NCBI GenBank assembly: GCA_001630475.1 | Contig: KV419425.1 | Location: forward strand, 44,320 to 108,319 | DNA length: 64,000 nucleotides | Direction: 5' to 3' | Source: Sistotremastrum niveocremeum HHB9708 | Lineage: Eukaryota; Basidiomycota; Agaricomycetes; Sistotremastrales; Sistotremastraceae | Part shown: in pieces, positions 54,406 to 64,000 of the stretch | How the letters are laid out: each line of letters begins with the position of its first letter | Position numbering within the stretch: position 1 is the stretch's first letter | The notes under the pieces: model-generated | The model's database searches: none | The model's input: only the letters and a program-made list of their open reading frames with translations | What the model was told of the DNA's origin: nothing | Position numbers and translations under genes: made by a program

Positions 54406-55084
54406 ACCTCATCTTATAGTCTCATCGGTCGAGCAGATTTGAGCAGGCTAGCATGTCTCGGTGAGGATATCAACCCTTTGGGAGACTCGACAGAGCGTGG
54501 CTCGTCTACGCCGAATGAGGCCTAGGGTTCTCCCGGGGTCCTGCCTTTCTGGGTGTGCGCACCCTCCCCTGACGACGTCCGCCGAATCAGGTAATCGGAT
54601 GCGGCTACGATCTCGTAGGGGAATGGGGGTATACCATATGTATTCGCCCAATATTCTAGGAAGCCTCAGGCCGGATAGCAAGTACGTCCCTCTGCTTGAT
54701 CTAAGGAATGGTATCCCCGATCAGTGCCCTTCTTTCTGTTGTACTACTACTAGTAGGATGCATGCGCCCTAGGCCTGACAGCTTAGCGTTTATCGGTTAT
54801 CCGGAAAACTTTCATGCGAGTTTCCCGGCCATCACGTGACCCGATTGAAGTGATAGCTTCGAGTCGAGCTATCCACCACAGACGTTTAAACACAACGGAA
54901 AAGCAGACTACAGTTAATGTATGGTCATATCGAGTCTACGTGCCAGGTATCGCGATCAGCGCCACAATGACTAGGGTCTTATTTGCACCAACTGCGAGAC
55001 GGCGAGAAAATCTACAATCAGGGACCGCCGACTCCAAGCCTCTAGCACCCATACTGACAAGACAACATCACTTGAAGACCAGCT
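54406..55084. other. Intergenic region
   Basis: It contains the promoter of paralogue A and the upstream region of the 55085 gene. The plus-strand frames at 54461-54772 and 54814-55113 carry no motif. Confidence 0.4.
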
Positions 55085-55556
55085 ATGTCCGATACGCACC
55101 CTCCAATCGATAACCATCGCACGGAGGCCCCAATCTCAGTCAACAGCTTGGAGCTCACCTTTGCGCTCTTAAAAAATGCTCAAGAAATCCTCAAAAATTC
55201 CACAAGGTTCGTTACTTTCGGCGAAGTGACATCTTTATGGGCGCTGATTCGTCGACCGAGCTCCGGGAGGGCTGAGAGCATGGGCAGCGGGGAGCGGTTG
55301 GTCTGGGCTGTTTCGGAGAAATTCGATAGAGGGGTATGTGCCATAATGATCAGGATGATCTGGAGCCCTAACGAAACCGCAGTGTGGATTGGCTTCCATC
55401 TCCCGCATGCGGTCTGATTCATAGATGGAATGGATCAAGGAATGGATGGGATGCGACGGTCGAATGCACTGCTCAGTCCCTGTAGTTTTAAGAGAGAACT
55501 TTGGACGTCAAGACCTTCGGTATCGACTTCGCTCCTTGGAAAAGGCTCGAGAATGA
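55085..55556 (+). CDS. Small hypothetical protein, 126 aa
   Basis: Exons 55085-55333 and 55425-55556, joined by a phase-0 intron (GTATGT...TTCATAG). It starts MSDTHPPIDNHRTEAPISVN. The first exon is helical (LELTFALLKNAQEILKNSTR, WAVSEKFDRG) and the second gives MEWIKEWMGCDGRMHCSV and RQDLRYRLRSLEKARE. Without splicing the first frame continues to 55417, so the exon-2 choice rests on protein-like sequence and is not certain. The gene lies between the two F-box-like paralogues and converges on paralogue B. No family is recognised. Confidence 0.45.
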
Positions 55557-55822
55557 TGATCGTCCAGCATCGTACTACTGCATTAGCAAAGAGAACGTTG
55601 AGAGCGGATGAAAGCGGACGTGACCGCGGAAAGAACACGAAGCGCGTCAAGGTTTTCCGGAGGTGCACTGATTTAAGCAACGTACATGGCGGGCCTCGTT
55701 GTCTTCGCCTTTTAGGATTGAAATCTACTGGTATCCATCAAGGTTTTGTTCAAAATGTCATTGCGTCCAAGGTCTATTCATATTTTAAGAAGATATCGCT
55801 GCGAACCGTAATATGCCAAACA

Positions 55823-56820
55823 TCATTCGTACTGATAAAGCCTTTCTATGCCCTGGGACACTTCTTCGTCCCTCGCTTTCAACCGTTCTCGCCCAAGCTC
55901 CCATACATCTATCTTCCCCGTAGTCAAGTCTCTCCAATAGTTGACGGGGCCACGTTTCCGACCTAGAATCTCAACGAAGGCCACCCGAGAATCCACCAGC
56001 TCAAAATTGTGTCGTCCGAAAGTCGTATTGTTCCACAACTCATCAAAAACCGCGCGCGTCCTCTTCAAAAACTGACACAGCACGATGATCGACAACTGGG
56101 GGTTCTTGTCGCAAAACTCTGCCATGTGTTGAACTGCAAACAGGCGAGGATATTGATAGAATAAAGCGAGATGCGTGACGGTTGGCACAATGCTGAGGAG
56201 GTAGGAAATGGAGCGTATGTCAACTGAGGTATGCTCAATGGCAAGATGGGTGCAGCTGCGAAGTACGATCGGGGTGGTCAGGCGATATGCCTCGAAGAGG
56301 TTGCAATTCGTTTGGAAGAGCATCACGAACGACGGCTCGCAAAGAGTTCGTGCAGCTGACCGAGACCCCCGATGCTTTTGAGGGGAGTATCTTGGAAGAC
56401 TGAAGCCTTGGATCGCAAGGCTCTGTAGGCGATCGCACGAGCTCATCACATGCGAATCGAACACGGGATCGTATTCGGTGGATATGAAGAGGTGCTTCAC
56501 CAATGAGAATCGAGACGGGTCCTCAACGAAAGCGGAAATGTTGAGATATTTTGTGATGCGCACCGATCCGTACAGCATCGGTCGCAGCCTAATGTTCAAG
56601 AAAGTCAGTGACCTGAGTGACCCACTACCGTGCCAAAAGGAACGCACCAGGCCGCGAAGCTCGAGGACACCTTCATAAGAGTGACAATAGTCATTTTCCT
56701 GCCATCTTTGGCGGCGAGCTCGGCTATAAGCCTTTGAATGTCGTGGGGGAGCGCAGGAGACGTCGCAGGATAGATGAGACGACGTAAGCGCAACACATGA
56801 GGGGACCTGCTTGCATCCAT
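55823..56820 (-). CDS. F-box-like protein, paralogue B, 312 aa
   Basis: Exons 56820-56648 and 56588-55823, with the intron (GTGCGT...CATTAG) at the same place and phase as in paralogue A. The start MDASRSPHVLRLRRLIYP leads to an F-box-like segment, ALPHDIQRLIAELAAKDGR and VTLMKVSSSFAAW. Shared downstream blocks are VKHLFISTEYDPVFDSH, RSCTHLAIEHTSVDIRSISY, LLSIVPTVTHLALFYQYPR and KIDVWELGRERL. The similarity to paralogue A along the whole length shows local duplication, with the two copies about 1.4 kb apart and the 55085 gene between them. The role is probably substrate recognition in an SCF complex, by inference. Confidence 0.65.
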
Positions 56821-57206
56821 TGACCTGAATTGAAACTCTTCAGTCAACCTAACCTTCGAATACCCTATAAATAGTTAATCTTGCCTATCCGAAATCCATA
56901 ATGGTCGCGCAGCCAAGGATCGAACCAGCAGCCATTGTGGGTGTCGCAAGCTCGCGTGGCTGTTTGTGACGAAAGTAGGTTGATTTCCGGTATCCGACCC
57001 ATGCCCATGACCTCGTGCATTACCTTTCTCGCTGTCCTCAGTCACTCCTGACAGCATCCACCGAATTAGGCAACCTTTTGGCAGGACCTTTTACGCTTTT
57101 GGCGTCCATTGCCCACGCGCGGAACATCCACCCAAACAGTCTCAAAATTGTGTCTTATAAAGCCCAATAAGATGGGCAGCATAGCGACCGTCATACGAGG
57201 AGTGCA
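56821..57206. promoter_or_regulatory. Divergent promoter region
   Basis: About 385 bp between paralogue B (minus) and the 57207 gene (plus). A T-loop-like GGTTCGATCC on the minus strand near 56914-56923 does not fold into a tRNA. No clear TATA box was seen. Confidence 0.35.
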
Positions 57207-59237
57207 ATGGCTGCCCCAAGACAGCCCCCGCGTTCCAATTTTCTCGCCGATCGTAGAGCTCGGCGTACAGAACGACAATTCCATCCATATGGATATACTC
57301 AGCCGATACCTACTGATGCGCCGTCACCTCCCCCGGTAACAGTACAGCATCAACCCGCGGCCGAAGCTACAACGAGTGAGTGATATCTGCGACTCTATCG
57401 TGCTATCTATTACTTACCCCAACATAGCCTTGAACCCCACCACCCACGTAACCCAACCTACCTTGCCTTCCGGACCCGCGACCGATATCCCAGTCAGTGA
57501 TTCCCTGTGACATCGGTATGACACATTAATCATTTCCATCAACAGATTGCAGAGCGTGATGTTGTAAGTTTGAATTGCCATTTCCATACCCTTCAGTCAC
57601 CGACGGTACTACAGGACATGCAAGGATTGCAGGAGGATCTCAATCATCCGAAAGAGCCGATGAAACTCGTACCGCCAAACTGGGTCCCCCCTCCTTCAGT
57701 AGATCATCCTGACACCGGTGTCACCCCTTCTCGCGCTGGCCAAAGCACTTCCGACGCCATAATTTCCGATGTCAGGAATTCTGCCGATGCCGATCGTATG
57801 GATGACGGCGAAGAGAACCCAGGAACGAGAAGCCAGAAGGGCAAGACTCGTGAGGGCGCTGGGAATCGAGACGATTCTGATGACGAGTCCGGCTCTGACT
57901 CCGAAAGCGATCTCGAGAACCTCGTACGTTCCATCCCTTCAATAGCCTTACAGATGTCTGAACCACTATCTTAGGCACATGCTGATACGAAGACTCTTCT
58001 TTTGGAACTGGTCAAGTCATCTCGACGGACTAATGTTACGATCAAACGTAATACGAAAGCCCTCGGCGACACCAATGTCAAACTCCTGAGTCTAAGCGAC
58101 AAACTTCAGGATGAGATGAAGCGCCGTTCTCACTACGTACATGACGACGACAACGGACCAGAACGACCCATCAAGCTTGGTCCGAATCATAAAAGCGGCC
58201 AAACCTTGGAGTTACTGGTGCGAATTTTGACTATACCGCTGTTCCACTGCTCATAAAGTCACAGAAACGTATCCGGACCTTTGTAGCCGCGCTAGAGCAT
58301 CGCCCCGAAGAAACGGAGAACGGAGGCAACTCCTACTACTATCCCATACCCTCCGACTCTGTCCTTACCCAGTTCGACGAGCACAAACACCGAGGGCCAA
58401 CGAGAGAAGAATTTTTCTTCGCTTACTCCCGCGTTCCCCGGGATCGCTGGAATGAACTCGCCATCAATATTTGCGCCCAAGCCTTGGTGGAACAGTTTCC
58501 CGCGAACAACTACGACCTGCGTATGGTGCGCAAACGCGTCAAGGAACATTTCAAGGGTCGTCGCAAGGCTTACCGGCAATGGAAGAAAGGACTCAGCGAT
58601 GCTCAGAAAGCAGATCTTCAATCCAAAGCACGCGCGAATACCCGCAGAATCTCGGTAATCTTTTAGCACAGATCCCACACACTCCTCTAATACCTCTTTC
58701 AGCTCTACTGGAAGCGCATGCACGTTGCGAAGACGTCTAACGGGCTCGCTCCCCTCATCAAAGTCCTGCATCGGCTCGGGACCCATGGCATGAGCAGCGA
58801 CGAGTCTGATTCACCTCCCAAACGATACTCCACCGCGACTCATCATCGTACTTATCGCATCCGGCTCCGCATCGATCGCCCGACCTGGCTCACGCATGTC
58901 CTTCGCATGCTCGACTCGCTCCATTACGAACGTCATCAAACTAGTTCTCATAATGGAGGTACTGGTCAAGGGAGTGAATACCGTCTCAGGATTCAGGGCG
59001 ATCGCCTGTCACAAGCTATTCCGGTTTCAGGTCTGCCCGAGAACTATTACGATCCACTCTGGCTCCAAGGTCTTTCCCCGGAACAACGCTATGAACTCAT
59101 CATCAAAGCGCCGGATGAATATCATCACCCTCCTCAGTATCTCACGTGAGTGCCTTTCTACTCACCAGACACCTTGTCGCAAACTAATAATCATATGTTT
59201 TAGTTATATTCCACAACTAGCCTCGGGAAGCGGTTGA
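57207..59237 (+). CDS. Basidiomycete-specific protein family with MSSDESD motif, 558 aa
   Basis: Eight exons (57207-57375, 57428-57492, 57546-57563, 57615-57923, 57975-58217, 58259-58654, 58703-59145, 59204-59237) close in frame; exon 3 is only 18 nt. The N-terminus is basic and Pro-rich, with an acidic Ser/Asp/Glu-rich middle (RDDSDDESGSDSESDLENLV). The folded part includes HKHRGPTREEFFFAYSRVP, RMVRKRVKEHFKGRRKAYRQ, YWKRMHVAKTS and HRLGTHGMSSDESDSPP, then WLTHVLRMLDSLHYERH and LPENYYDPLWLQGLSPEQRY. The MSSDES core followed by a W-x3-L-x-W-like block and a late YDPLWLQ block is a pattern I associate with a large repeated Agaricomycete family of unknown function, often near transposons. Function unknown. 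Confidence 0.7.
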
Positions 59238-59821
59238 GCTTCTATAATGAGCGTTCTATGCATCCCTAAATATGTAAACGGTGTAAATGCAAACCTCTAG
59301 CCTTGTAGCCTTGATGAAACGATGAATATTATATGTGTACGACCCATTCATTTAGACAAGGCTCGATCTCGATTTGCTTCCGTAAGTGCCTGGCGGAGTT
59401 CGGATGACAATCCCCTCGAACTCCACGAAAGCCATGCACTTCATTCTTAAGCAGTGCTGAGTGGTGGTATTGCACGTACTCCCTGGAAGGGAATCTCTCT
59501 GAGCCAGTAAATATGGTCCCCTGCGAATATGTATGTCCAAAATATCGTGCAGATTTCATTGGGAATGAAGGTGAGACGTCGTCGCTTGGACCCTCCGCTT
59601 ACTGACATCGGTTTGTCTTATTTCTTCTTCGAGACAAGACCTGACCTGGTCATCTATCCTTTAGGGATTTGTCTTGTCACAATTTGACGCCAAACTCTCA
59701 ATCCCCGGTTTCCTGTTCAGTGGACTATTTCGTCAAGTCGGCCGCACAAAGGAGAAGAAGCGCCCGTGGAAAGTATAAGGTTTCCCTCAGTGCGTCAACC
59801 TTTCCTTCCTCACCTTTCACC
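59238..59821. other. Intergenic region
   Basis: No gene is seen. A minus-strand frame at 59329-59559 has no features. The plus-strand frame 59669-59821 in front of the next ATG could be an N-terminal extension, but an ATG at 59822 in good context (CACCATGTCC) is preferred. Confidence 0.4.
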
Positions 59822-60491
59822 ATGTCCAGCACTATGACTCCTCTGGTAGGACTCACTGATCTCCCTGTCCTCAATTTCGAAGGCCACCTCCGGCACCTCT
59901 TGAGGGACAGCGCTCACACGTTTCCCAAATTCATTGCTCGACGCCATCCTTCCTTTGTCTTTACGACAAAGGACGGCAACATCGGTGTTCCTTTTATCGA
60001 CTGGAGCTCTCCAGACTTCGCCTTGCGGCTCATCGGTCCCTCATCAGATAGCCCGACGCGTCTGCACCACCAACTCATCTATATTGGTGTACGTATTTTG
60101 ACACAAAGGATTCTTATTCAACGTGACGCATCACTCAGTTACCCGGCACTGAAGAGCCCGACCATGCCATACCTCCACATGTTCACAATACCCCTCTATT
60201 GTTCGAGTTTGTGTGGCGGACAGTCAAGACCGTGTTCAAGGTGTGTGCTTATATACCCCCCGCTGAATATCATTAACGGTTCCCTCTCTTGTATGCCAGT
60301 CTGCACCTCTTGTTGACCCAGCATCCCCCCACGTCCGAGTCTTTCGACCGAATCCCTTTGCGACAGGCCAGCTCGTCGACTTCCGTACTCTTCGCCTCAT
60401 TGGTCTAGAAAACGGCGCTAAAGATCGCTGGCAGCCGATCTTCGCCGTCGAACCACATGCCATACACTTCCTCTCGCTGAATAGCAATTAG
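59822..60491 (+). CDS. Hypothetical protein, 186 aa
   Basis: Three exons: 59822-60088, 60139-60240 and 60300-60491, all introns phase 0 (GTACGT...CACTCAG and GTGTGT...TGCCAG). The sequence begins MSSTMTPLVGLTDLPVLNFE and continues HTFPKFIARRHPSFVFTTKD and GNIGVPFIDWSSPDFALRLI, then HNTPLLFEFVWRTVKTVFKS, ending IFAVEPHAIHFLSLNSN. It looks like a compact folded protein without signal peptide or membrane segment. I do not recognise a family. It follows the 57207 gene in the same orientation and could be another lineage-specific member of the region. Confidence 0.6.
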
Positions 60492-61057
60492 CTTTCATGA
60501 ACCATCAATCCTTCCCGCTCGTGATCTACTCGTTTTACTCATCCATATAATATTCATTCCCCCCTCCCTCCAAACTCCGATACACCCTCACCGTTTTATG
60601 GATTACCTATTCCTGCCTCCATCATACATCCCCTTCTAATCCGTACGATTGCCTGCCCCCTTCCCCGGAATCATTACATTTGCCTCAATTTTCATTAGAT
60701 CCCAGTTCTCTTTCCTTTATTTCCAAAACCCCGTCATTACCTTACTCACCCTTTGGCATTGCTTTGCATTTTAATGAGCCGTGTATACTGAAGATGGTAG
60801 TATGTATACATTGCAGTCTCTCGCACATGATTGATAAATGGGTCGACGTTCTGGAAGAGGCAAGCTGAACCCCCTGTCCAACCGGCGCTTCAAGCGCGTG
60901 CATCACGTGCGAGGGCGCTACCCTCTTACTGTCAATCTTGTCAGCGCATACCCACAAGGCTTCGGCGATGACGGGATAGAGAGGCGACCACTGACCTCAA
61001 CTACTACACAGGATTCCATGACGGATAAGTACCTCACTAGAAAACGAAAAAACGACA
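60492..61057. other. Intergenic region upstream of the pseudogenes
   Basis: Pyrimidine-rich DNA at 60500-60720, then a 77-codon plus-strand frame at 60838-61071 (MGRRSGRGKLNPLSNRRFKR...). This frame runs into the BTB-like remnant and may be its decayed N-terminal part, but it has no recognisable domain. Confidence 0.35.
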
Positions 61058-61285
61058 TCCCCCGACTTTGACTTCCCAGCTGCTGATCTCCTCATTCGCA
61101 CCAGCAACCAGATCGCATTCCGCAAGTTCAAGTTGTTCAACCTATCCTTCGCTGATTTCGCGACATACCTTCAACATCTATCTCATCCCCACTAACGCCT
61201 TCTAGATGTCTCAGAAACTAGTCTGATCTGGGACGCCGCCCTTCGATATCTCTGCCCACTTCCGCGTCCGACTTGGAAGAATCAG
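61058..61285 (+). pseudogene. BTB/POZ-domain protein remnant
   Basis: At 61058-61160 the frame reads SPDFDFPAADLLIRTSNQIA, then FRKFKLFNLSFADF. This resembles the opening of fungal BTB/POZ domains (HPDF-x-ADLILRSSD...FRVHK...LS). In a different frame at 61205-61285 comes DVSETSLIWDAALRYLCPLP, matching the later BTB segment (V-SEDS-LD-LLR-LYP-P). Stops and frame changes between the two blocks and the lack of the rest of the domain indicate a decayed gene. Intact members act as protein-protein interaction modules, often cullin-3 adaptors. It lies directly upstream of another decayed gene. Confidence 0.6.
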
Positions 61286-61387
61286 AGACATGTCCGAGCC
61301 TCGCAAAACTGATGTGGAATACGGTTCATCTTTCGGAATCCTCATCCTTGAGATATACTGACGTGGAGACTACCACAGTTTGGCTCC

Positions 61388-61833
61388 GAAAACTGGCTTG
61401 AAAGTGTACAAGATTATATTGGAGATGATGGCATACGGTAGTGCGGGATGGCAGGCATGGATCAAGGATGAGTAGCTGTGGATGGAACATGTCAAAGCTG
61501 CGTACATGGGTCACCTTTCGGTCAAGTATACTCACTGATATTTGTGAAGCCATGATGCCGGAATCCGGACCCTCGACAGCTCTGTACGTTGACCGATAAC
61601 AATATCCACGATAAGGTCCAATCCAACAATCTCGATAATGTTTATTCCAACGGCTTTTCCAAAGCCATACTAGGGAAGGGCATCCAGGAGCTTAATATTC
61701 CTCGCTAGGAAATTGTCGTGATGACGGCAGTACGTCTCCTTACCCTCTTTCGATGATTTGCTCTACATACTGTCCTCTAGGTATTATTTACCGTTGGGCA
61801 CGGTCGTGGTGCTATCACCCTTGGAGAAGTACG
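61388..61833 (+). pseudogene. Aldo/keto reductase remnant with retained intron
   Basis: The frame reads RKTGLKVYKIILEMMAYGSA and GWQAWIKDE, then TAG (61473-61475), LWMEHVKAA, a GTACAT...TGTGAAG intron-like segment, HDAGIRTLDS, NLDNVYSNGFSKAILGKGIQ and ELNIPR, then TAG (61706-61708) and EIVVMTAV. This follows the N-terminal half of fungal aldo/keto reductases (SGLKVSKIILGTMSYGS, AYDAGINTFDTANVYSNG, LPRDEIVVMTK). Two in-frame stops and a lost C-terminal half mark it as a pseudogene. Retention of an intron at a plausible position shows it arose from genomic DNA, not from a reverse transcript. A further fragment near 61782-61833 (TVGHGRGAITLGE) may belong to it. Confidence 0.65.
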
Positions 61834-62473
61834 CCCCTTCTTCTTCGTTGTCTAGCATCGTACTAACCCACTTCAACCAGTTCAGGCAATGCTAAGTACG
61901 CTACATTCCCTCCGCAACCGTCGACTCCCTCTTTATCAACCTTACATCAGATTACGCAACCCACAACTGATTGACCCCGTTCGTTAGCATCGAACATCAC
62001 TACAGTGTGGCTTATCGCCAGTCAAGCACGAGATGATGCCGAGAACTTTCCTTCTGCTTTGGTTACCGTGATCGCTTCTTCCACCCACAAAGCTTACTTC
62101 GTCCCATTTTGCAACCAGTCTCATGGACTGCTCGTGGCCAGTCGTTCCTGGGTTGTATCGATTGCGCAGTTCGTGAACTTTCACCGTGTACATTAATGTC
62201 AAACAGAGCTACGTTAATGACAGTCCGACAAGAACTGACCAGGGCGTCCTCCTTCGCATTCTTCTGGCTTGTCTCTTTACCAGCTTTCGACTTTCTTGTC
62301 GCTAGCTGCCGAGCACGATTCCTGGCCGTGAATTTTCTTTCTTAGACAGTCCATCCCAAAGACTCCATTCAGGGGTGCGAATTATCCCATCACCAAGCTT
62401 GAATGTCAGAACACCCGCAATGACCACCAACGCTACGCCGAATTTGATGCCAGTAAGTCACGCACGGATCTAT
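61834..62473. other. Decayed or non-coding DNA before repeat arm B
   Basis: Short frames only. Scattered protein-like segments (for example LPLYQPYIRLRNPQLIDP near 61930-61980 and TPFRGANYPITKLECQNTRN near 62360-62420) suggest further gene debris, but none could be assigned. Confidence 0.35.
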
Positions 62474-63264
62474 GGAATGCGGCGTCTAGTATCCGTATTG
62501 CGGACTCTGCGATACGGCTCCCGCGATCCGGAATCTTCAATCCAGACAATATTCCCGCCGGGAAAAGCATCCATAGTCCTCGCGCGATTCTTATGGGAAC
62601 AGGGCCGAGAAAATCTGGTGAAGTCTCTAGAATTTAGTATGTAGGTTAGCATGAGATTCGCTCCGACAATCTCATCCTAAAGCCCGGGGGAAGTTTGAGC
62701 GATTTTGGCTGGGAATATGCGGGGATTTAGTCCACTGCTACCGTTGAGACGCTTTGAGACTGAGCTGGGAAATTCACCGAACATCCCACAAAGCTCTTCA
62801 TCCTACTCTGCCTTGGATTAGTGTCCGTCTTCTCCGCGGGAACATGGCACAGAATATATGCGCTCCTCTCGAGCTGCTCCTGGAGGGAATACGCCGGGCT
62901 TCTCGGTTAAAGTCCCCCGATGATCCCCACGATAGACGCCAGAGATGATGAGTCCTGATCCCGCTCATTTTCGCAGTTCGGATATTCATGATGTGCCTCG
63001 ATCGTCCCAAAGAGAATTCCCCCGCATATCTCGGGTGATTCCCCTCGCGCCTCCTCTAGAGTTATGTGAATATCGCCCCGAGAAAATACGGCGCTTCTTT
63101 CGAGATTCTCATACATTATCTCGACCTCATCCCTGCCAGAATATCTGAGATTAAGTCATCTATTCTCTGCTCTATTCCAAGTGCCGAAAGCCTGCCCTAA
63201 AGTTACCATAACCCAGCATATTCCCCTCCTAAACTTTTGGGATTTTTGTCCAGGGCACGCTGTG
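62474..63264 (-). repeat. 791-bp repeat, arm B of an inverted pair
   Basis: Reverse complement of 38627-39417, collinear without gaps and more than 99 percent identical as judged from identical translated stretches. It begins (in its own orientation) CACAGCGTGCCCTGG at 63264 and ends GCATTCC at 62474. The flanks are unrelated to those of arm A, except for coincidental bases. It sits between pseudogene debris and the GH5 gene fragment. Confidence 0.85.
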
Positions 63265-63435
63265 TATGTAAGCACACAATCTGGAGCGTTCCTCGATCGA
63301 AAGCTGACGAAGCCATGCCACAACCGAACCAACCCGAAACAGCTCCCGAAACTCGGAACCAACTTTTCATGCATGTTTCATACTGAGATGGGACATTTTA
63401 TACGAGACAATTTGAGTAAAAGTACAGTAAAAGTA

Positions 63436-63905
63436 TCACAGTAAGTAGGCGGAAAAATCGAATGCACCGGCCGAAGCGCCCGCCGCTTGTGCAGCAGCTT
63501 CCAAGGTTGGCCAAGAAGGATCAGTGACACCAATTTCGAAATCGCTTCCGTACTGCATTGTTTTTCAAACGCCTATGTAAGTGATTTAATTCAAAGAATT
63601 GAAGGATGTACACTCACGTGAGGATCAGTGTTCGGTAGAACTTGCCAATACATCCAAGGCACACCGGCGGCAGTTATAGCACTGGCCCATGTTTGTATAT
63701 TACTGTTGCGAGCGCTGGTGGAAAGAGCGGTTCCACTTGGACAGTTGTTATTTGCGGTATTGTAGTAGCATGCACCCCTGGGCCAGAGATAAGCTTTTCT
63801 ATACCCAAAATGTCTGAGGATATCTACCATTCTTCAAACAATAACTTCTTGCCAGCGCTTTGAGCTTGCTGGACATATGGCTTAACAAGATTCAGCATCA
63901 TTTAT
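63436..63905 (-). CDS. 3' end of a GH5 glycoside hydrolase (mannanase-like), partial
   Basis: Exons on the minus strand: up to about 63905-63828, then 63777-63618, then 63552-63436 (TGA at 63436). The translation gives NLVKPYVQQAQSAGKKLLFE, then EWGACYYNTANNNCPSGTAL, IQTWASAITAAGVPWMYWQV, LPNTDPH, YGSDFEIGVTDPSWPTLEAA and ends FDFSAYLL. This is the C-terminal part of a fungal family 5 endo-beta-1,4-mannanase-like enzyme. The Glu in LFEEWG is a candidate catalytic nucleophile, and the Trp-rich PWMYWQVLP lines the active site. Upstream of about 63905 the coding sequence is replaced by a GGACC-rich repeat, so the gene is either truncated or continues beyond an intron outside the window. Confidence 0.65.
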
Positions 63906-63916
63906 AGAGTTTGAAG

Positions 63917-64000
63917 GTCCAGTCCTAAGGACCGCCAAAGACCAAGGACTGGACCAGGACCGGACCGTTTAGGACCGGACTGTCAGTCCTGGTCCTACCT
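63917..64000. repeat. GGACC/GGTCC-rich palindromic repeat
   Basis: Dense inverted and direct copies of GGACC, AGTCCT and AGGACT. GGTCCAGTCCT at 63917 pairs with AGGACTGGACC about 30 nt later, giving a strong hairpin; further copies continue to the window end. It resembles the terminus of a non-autonomous element and abuts the GH5 coding sequence. Confidence 0.65.

Noticed and set aside
56890-56980. tRNA-like GGTTCGATCC on the minus strand
   Set aside because: The T-loop consensus is present, but the flanking bases do not form a T stem, and no acceptor or anticodon stem could be drawn.
62754-63148. Identical 64-70-codon frames in both repeat arms as conserved genes
   Set aside because: Identity extends over all frames and non-coding bases, so it reflects recent duplication, not protein conservation.
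1-64000. CRISPR arrays, bacterial operons, ribosomal RNA
   Set aside because: No regularly spaced repeats, Shine-Dalgarno-linked gene strings or rRNA motifs were seen; the genes are intron-rich and eukaryotic.

Overview
The window is nuclear DNA of a filamentous basidiomycete, most likely an Agaricomycete. The reasons are dense genes with many short GT-AG introns (mostly 45-65 nt), very small exons, a dual hybrid histidine kinase, tandem fungal sedolisins, small secreted proteins, a Tnp2-type (CACTA/Plavaka-like) transposase and a LINE of a type common in Agaricomycete genomes. All gene models were built by hand from splice signals and reading frame. No alignment or search was run, so family names rest on motif recognition.

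Layout. 0-4.7 kb: two unrecognised plus-strand genes, then a 51-residue cysteine-rich secreted peptide. 4.7-6.9 kb: AT-rich gene desert with a pyrimidine tract and a GC-rich hairpin. 6.9-13.3 kb: two tandem secreted serine-carboxyl peptidases (sedolisin, S53) with ten exons each. 14.0-17.3 kb: a Ser/Thr-rich secreted protein and a GPI-anchored Kre9/Knh1-like wall protein. 17.9-23.5 kb: a LINE with intact ORF1 and an ORF2 interrupted only by an intron-like 58-nt segment. 23.7-27.0 kb: a small secreted protein, a weaker secreted candidate and an unrecognised open frame. 27.7-35.1 kb: a 33-exon dual hybrid histidine kinase. 35.9-43.7 kb: a coiled-coil protein, a GT25-like glycosyltransferase, one arm of a 791-bp inverted repeat, a nucleoplasmin-like protein and two unrecognised genes.

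44.1-48.9 kb: an intact seven-exon Tnp2 transposase with subterminal direct repeats. 49.3-60.5 kb: a membrane protein, a WD-repeat protein, two F-box-like paralogues and several basidiomycete-type proteins of unknown role. 61.0-62.0 kb: decayed BTB/POZ and aldo-keto reductase genes. 62.5-63.3 kb: the second arm of the 791-bp repeat. 63.4-64.0 kb: the 3' end of a GH5 glycoside hydrolase gene, cut off upstream by a GGACC-rich palindromic repeat and the window edge.

Functionally the left third is rich in secreted and cell-surface proteins (two peptidases, GPI protein, three or four small secreted proteins). This suits a secretion/host-interaction or nutrient-acquisition region that also collects mobile elements. 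The right half mixes housekeeping-type genes (signalling kinase, glycosyltransferase, nuclear chaperone-like protein) with lineage-specific families and transposon debris. The most unusual items are the intron-bearing LINE with a catalytically degraded RNase H-like domain, and the near-identical inverted repeat pair, one arm of which sits 33 bp upstream of the glycosyltransferase start codon.
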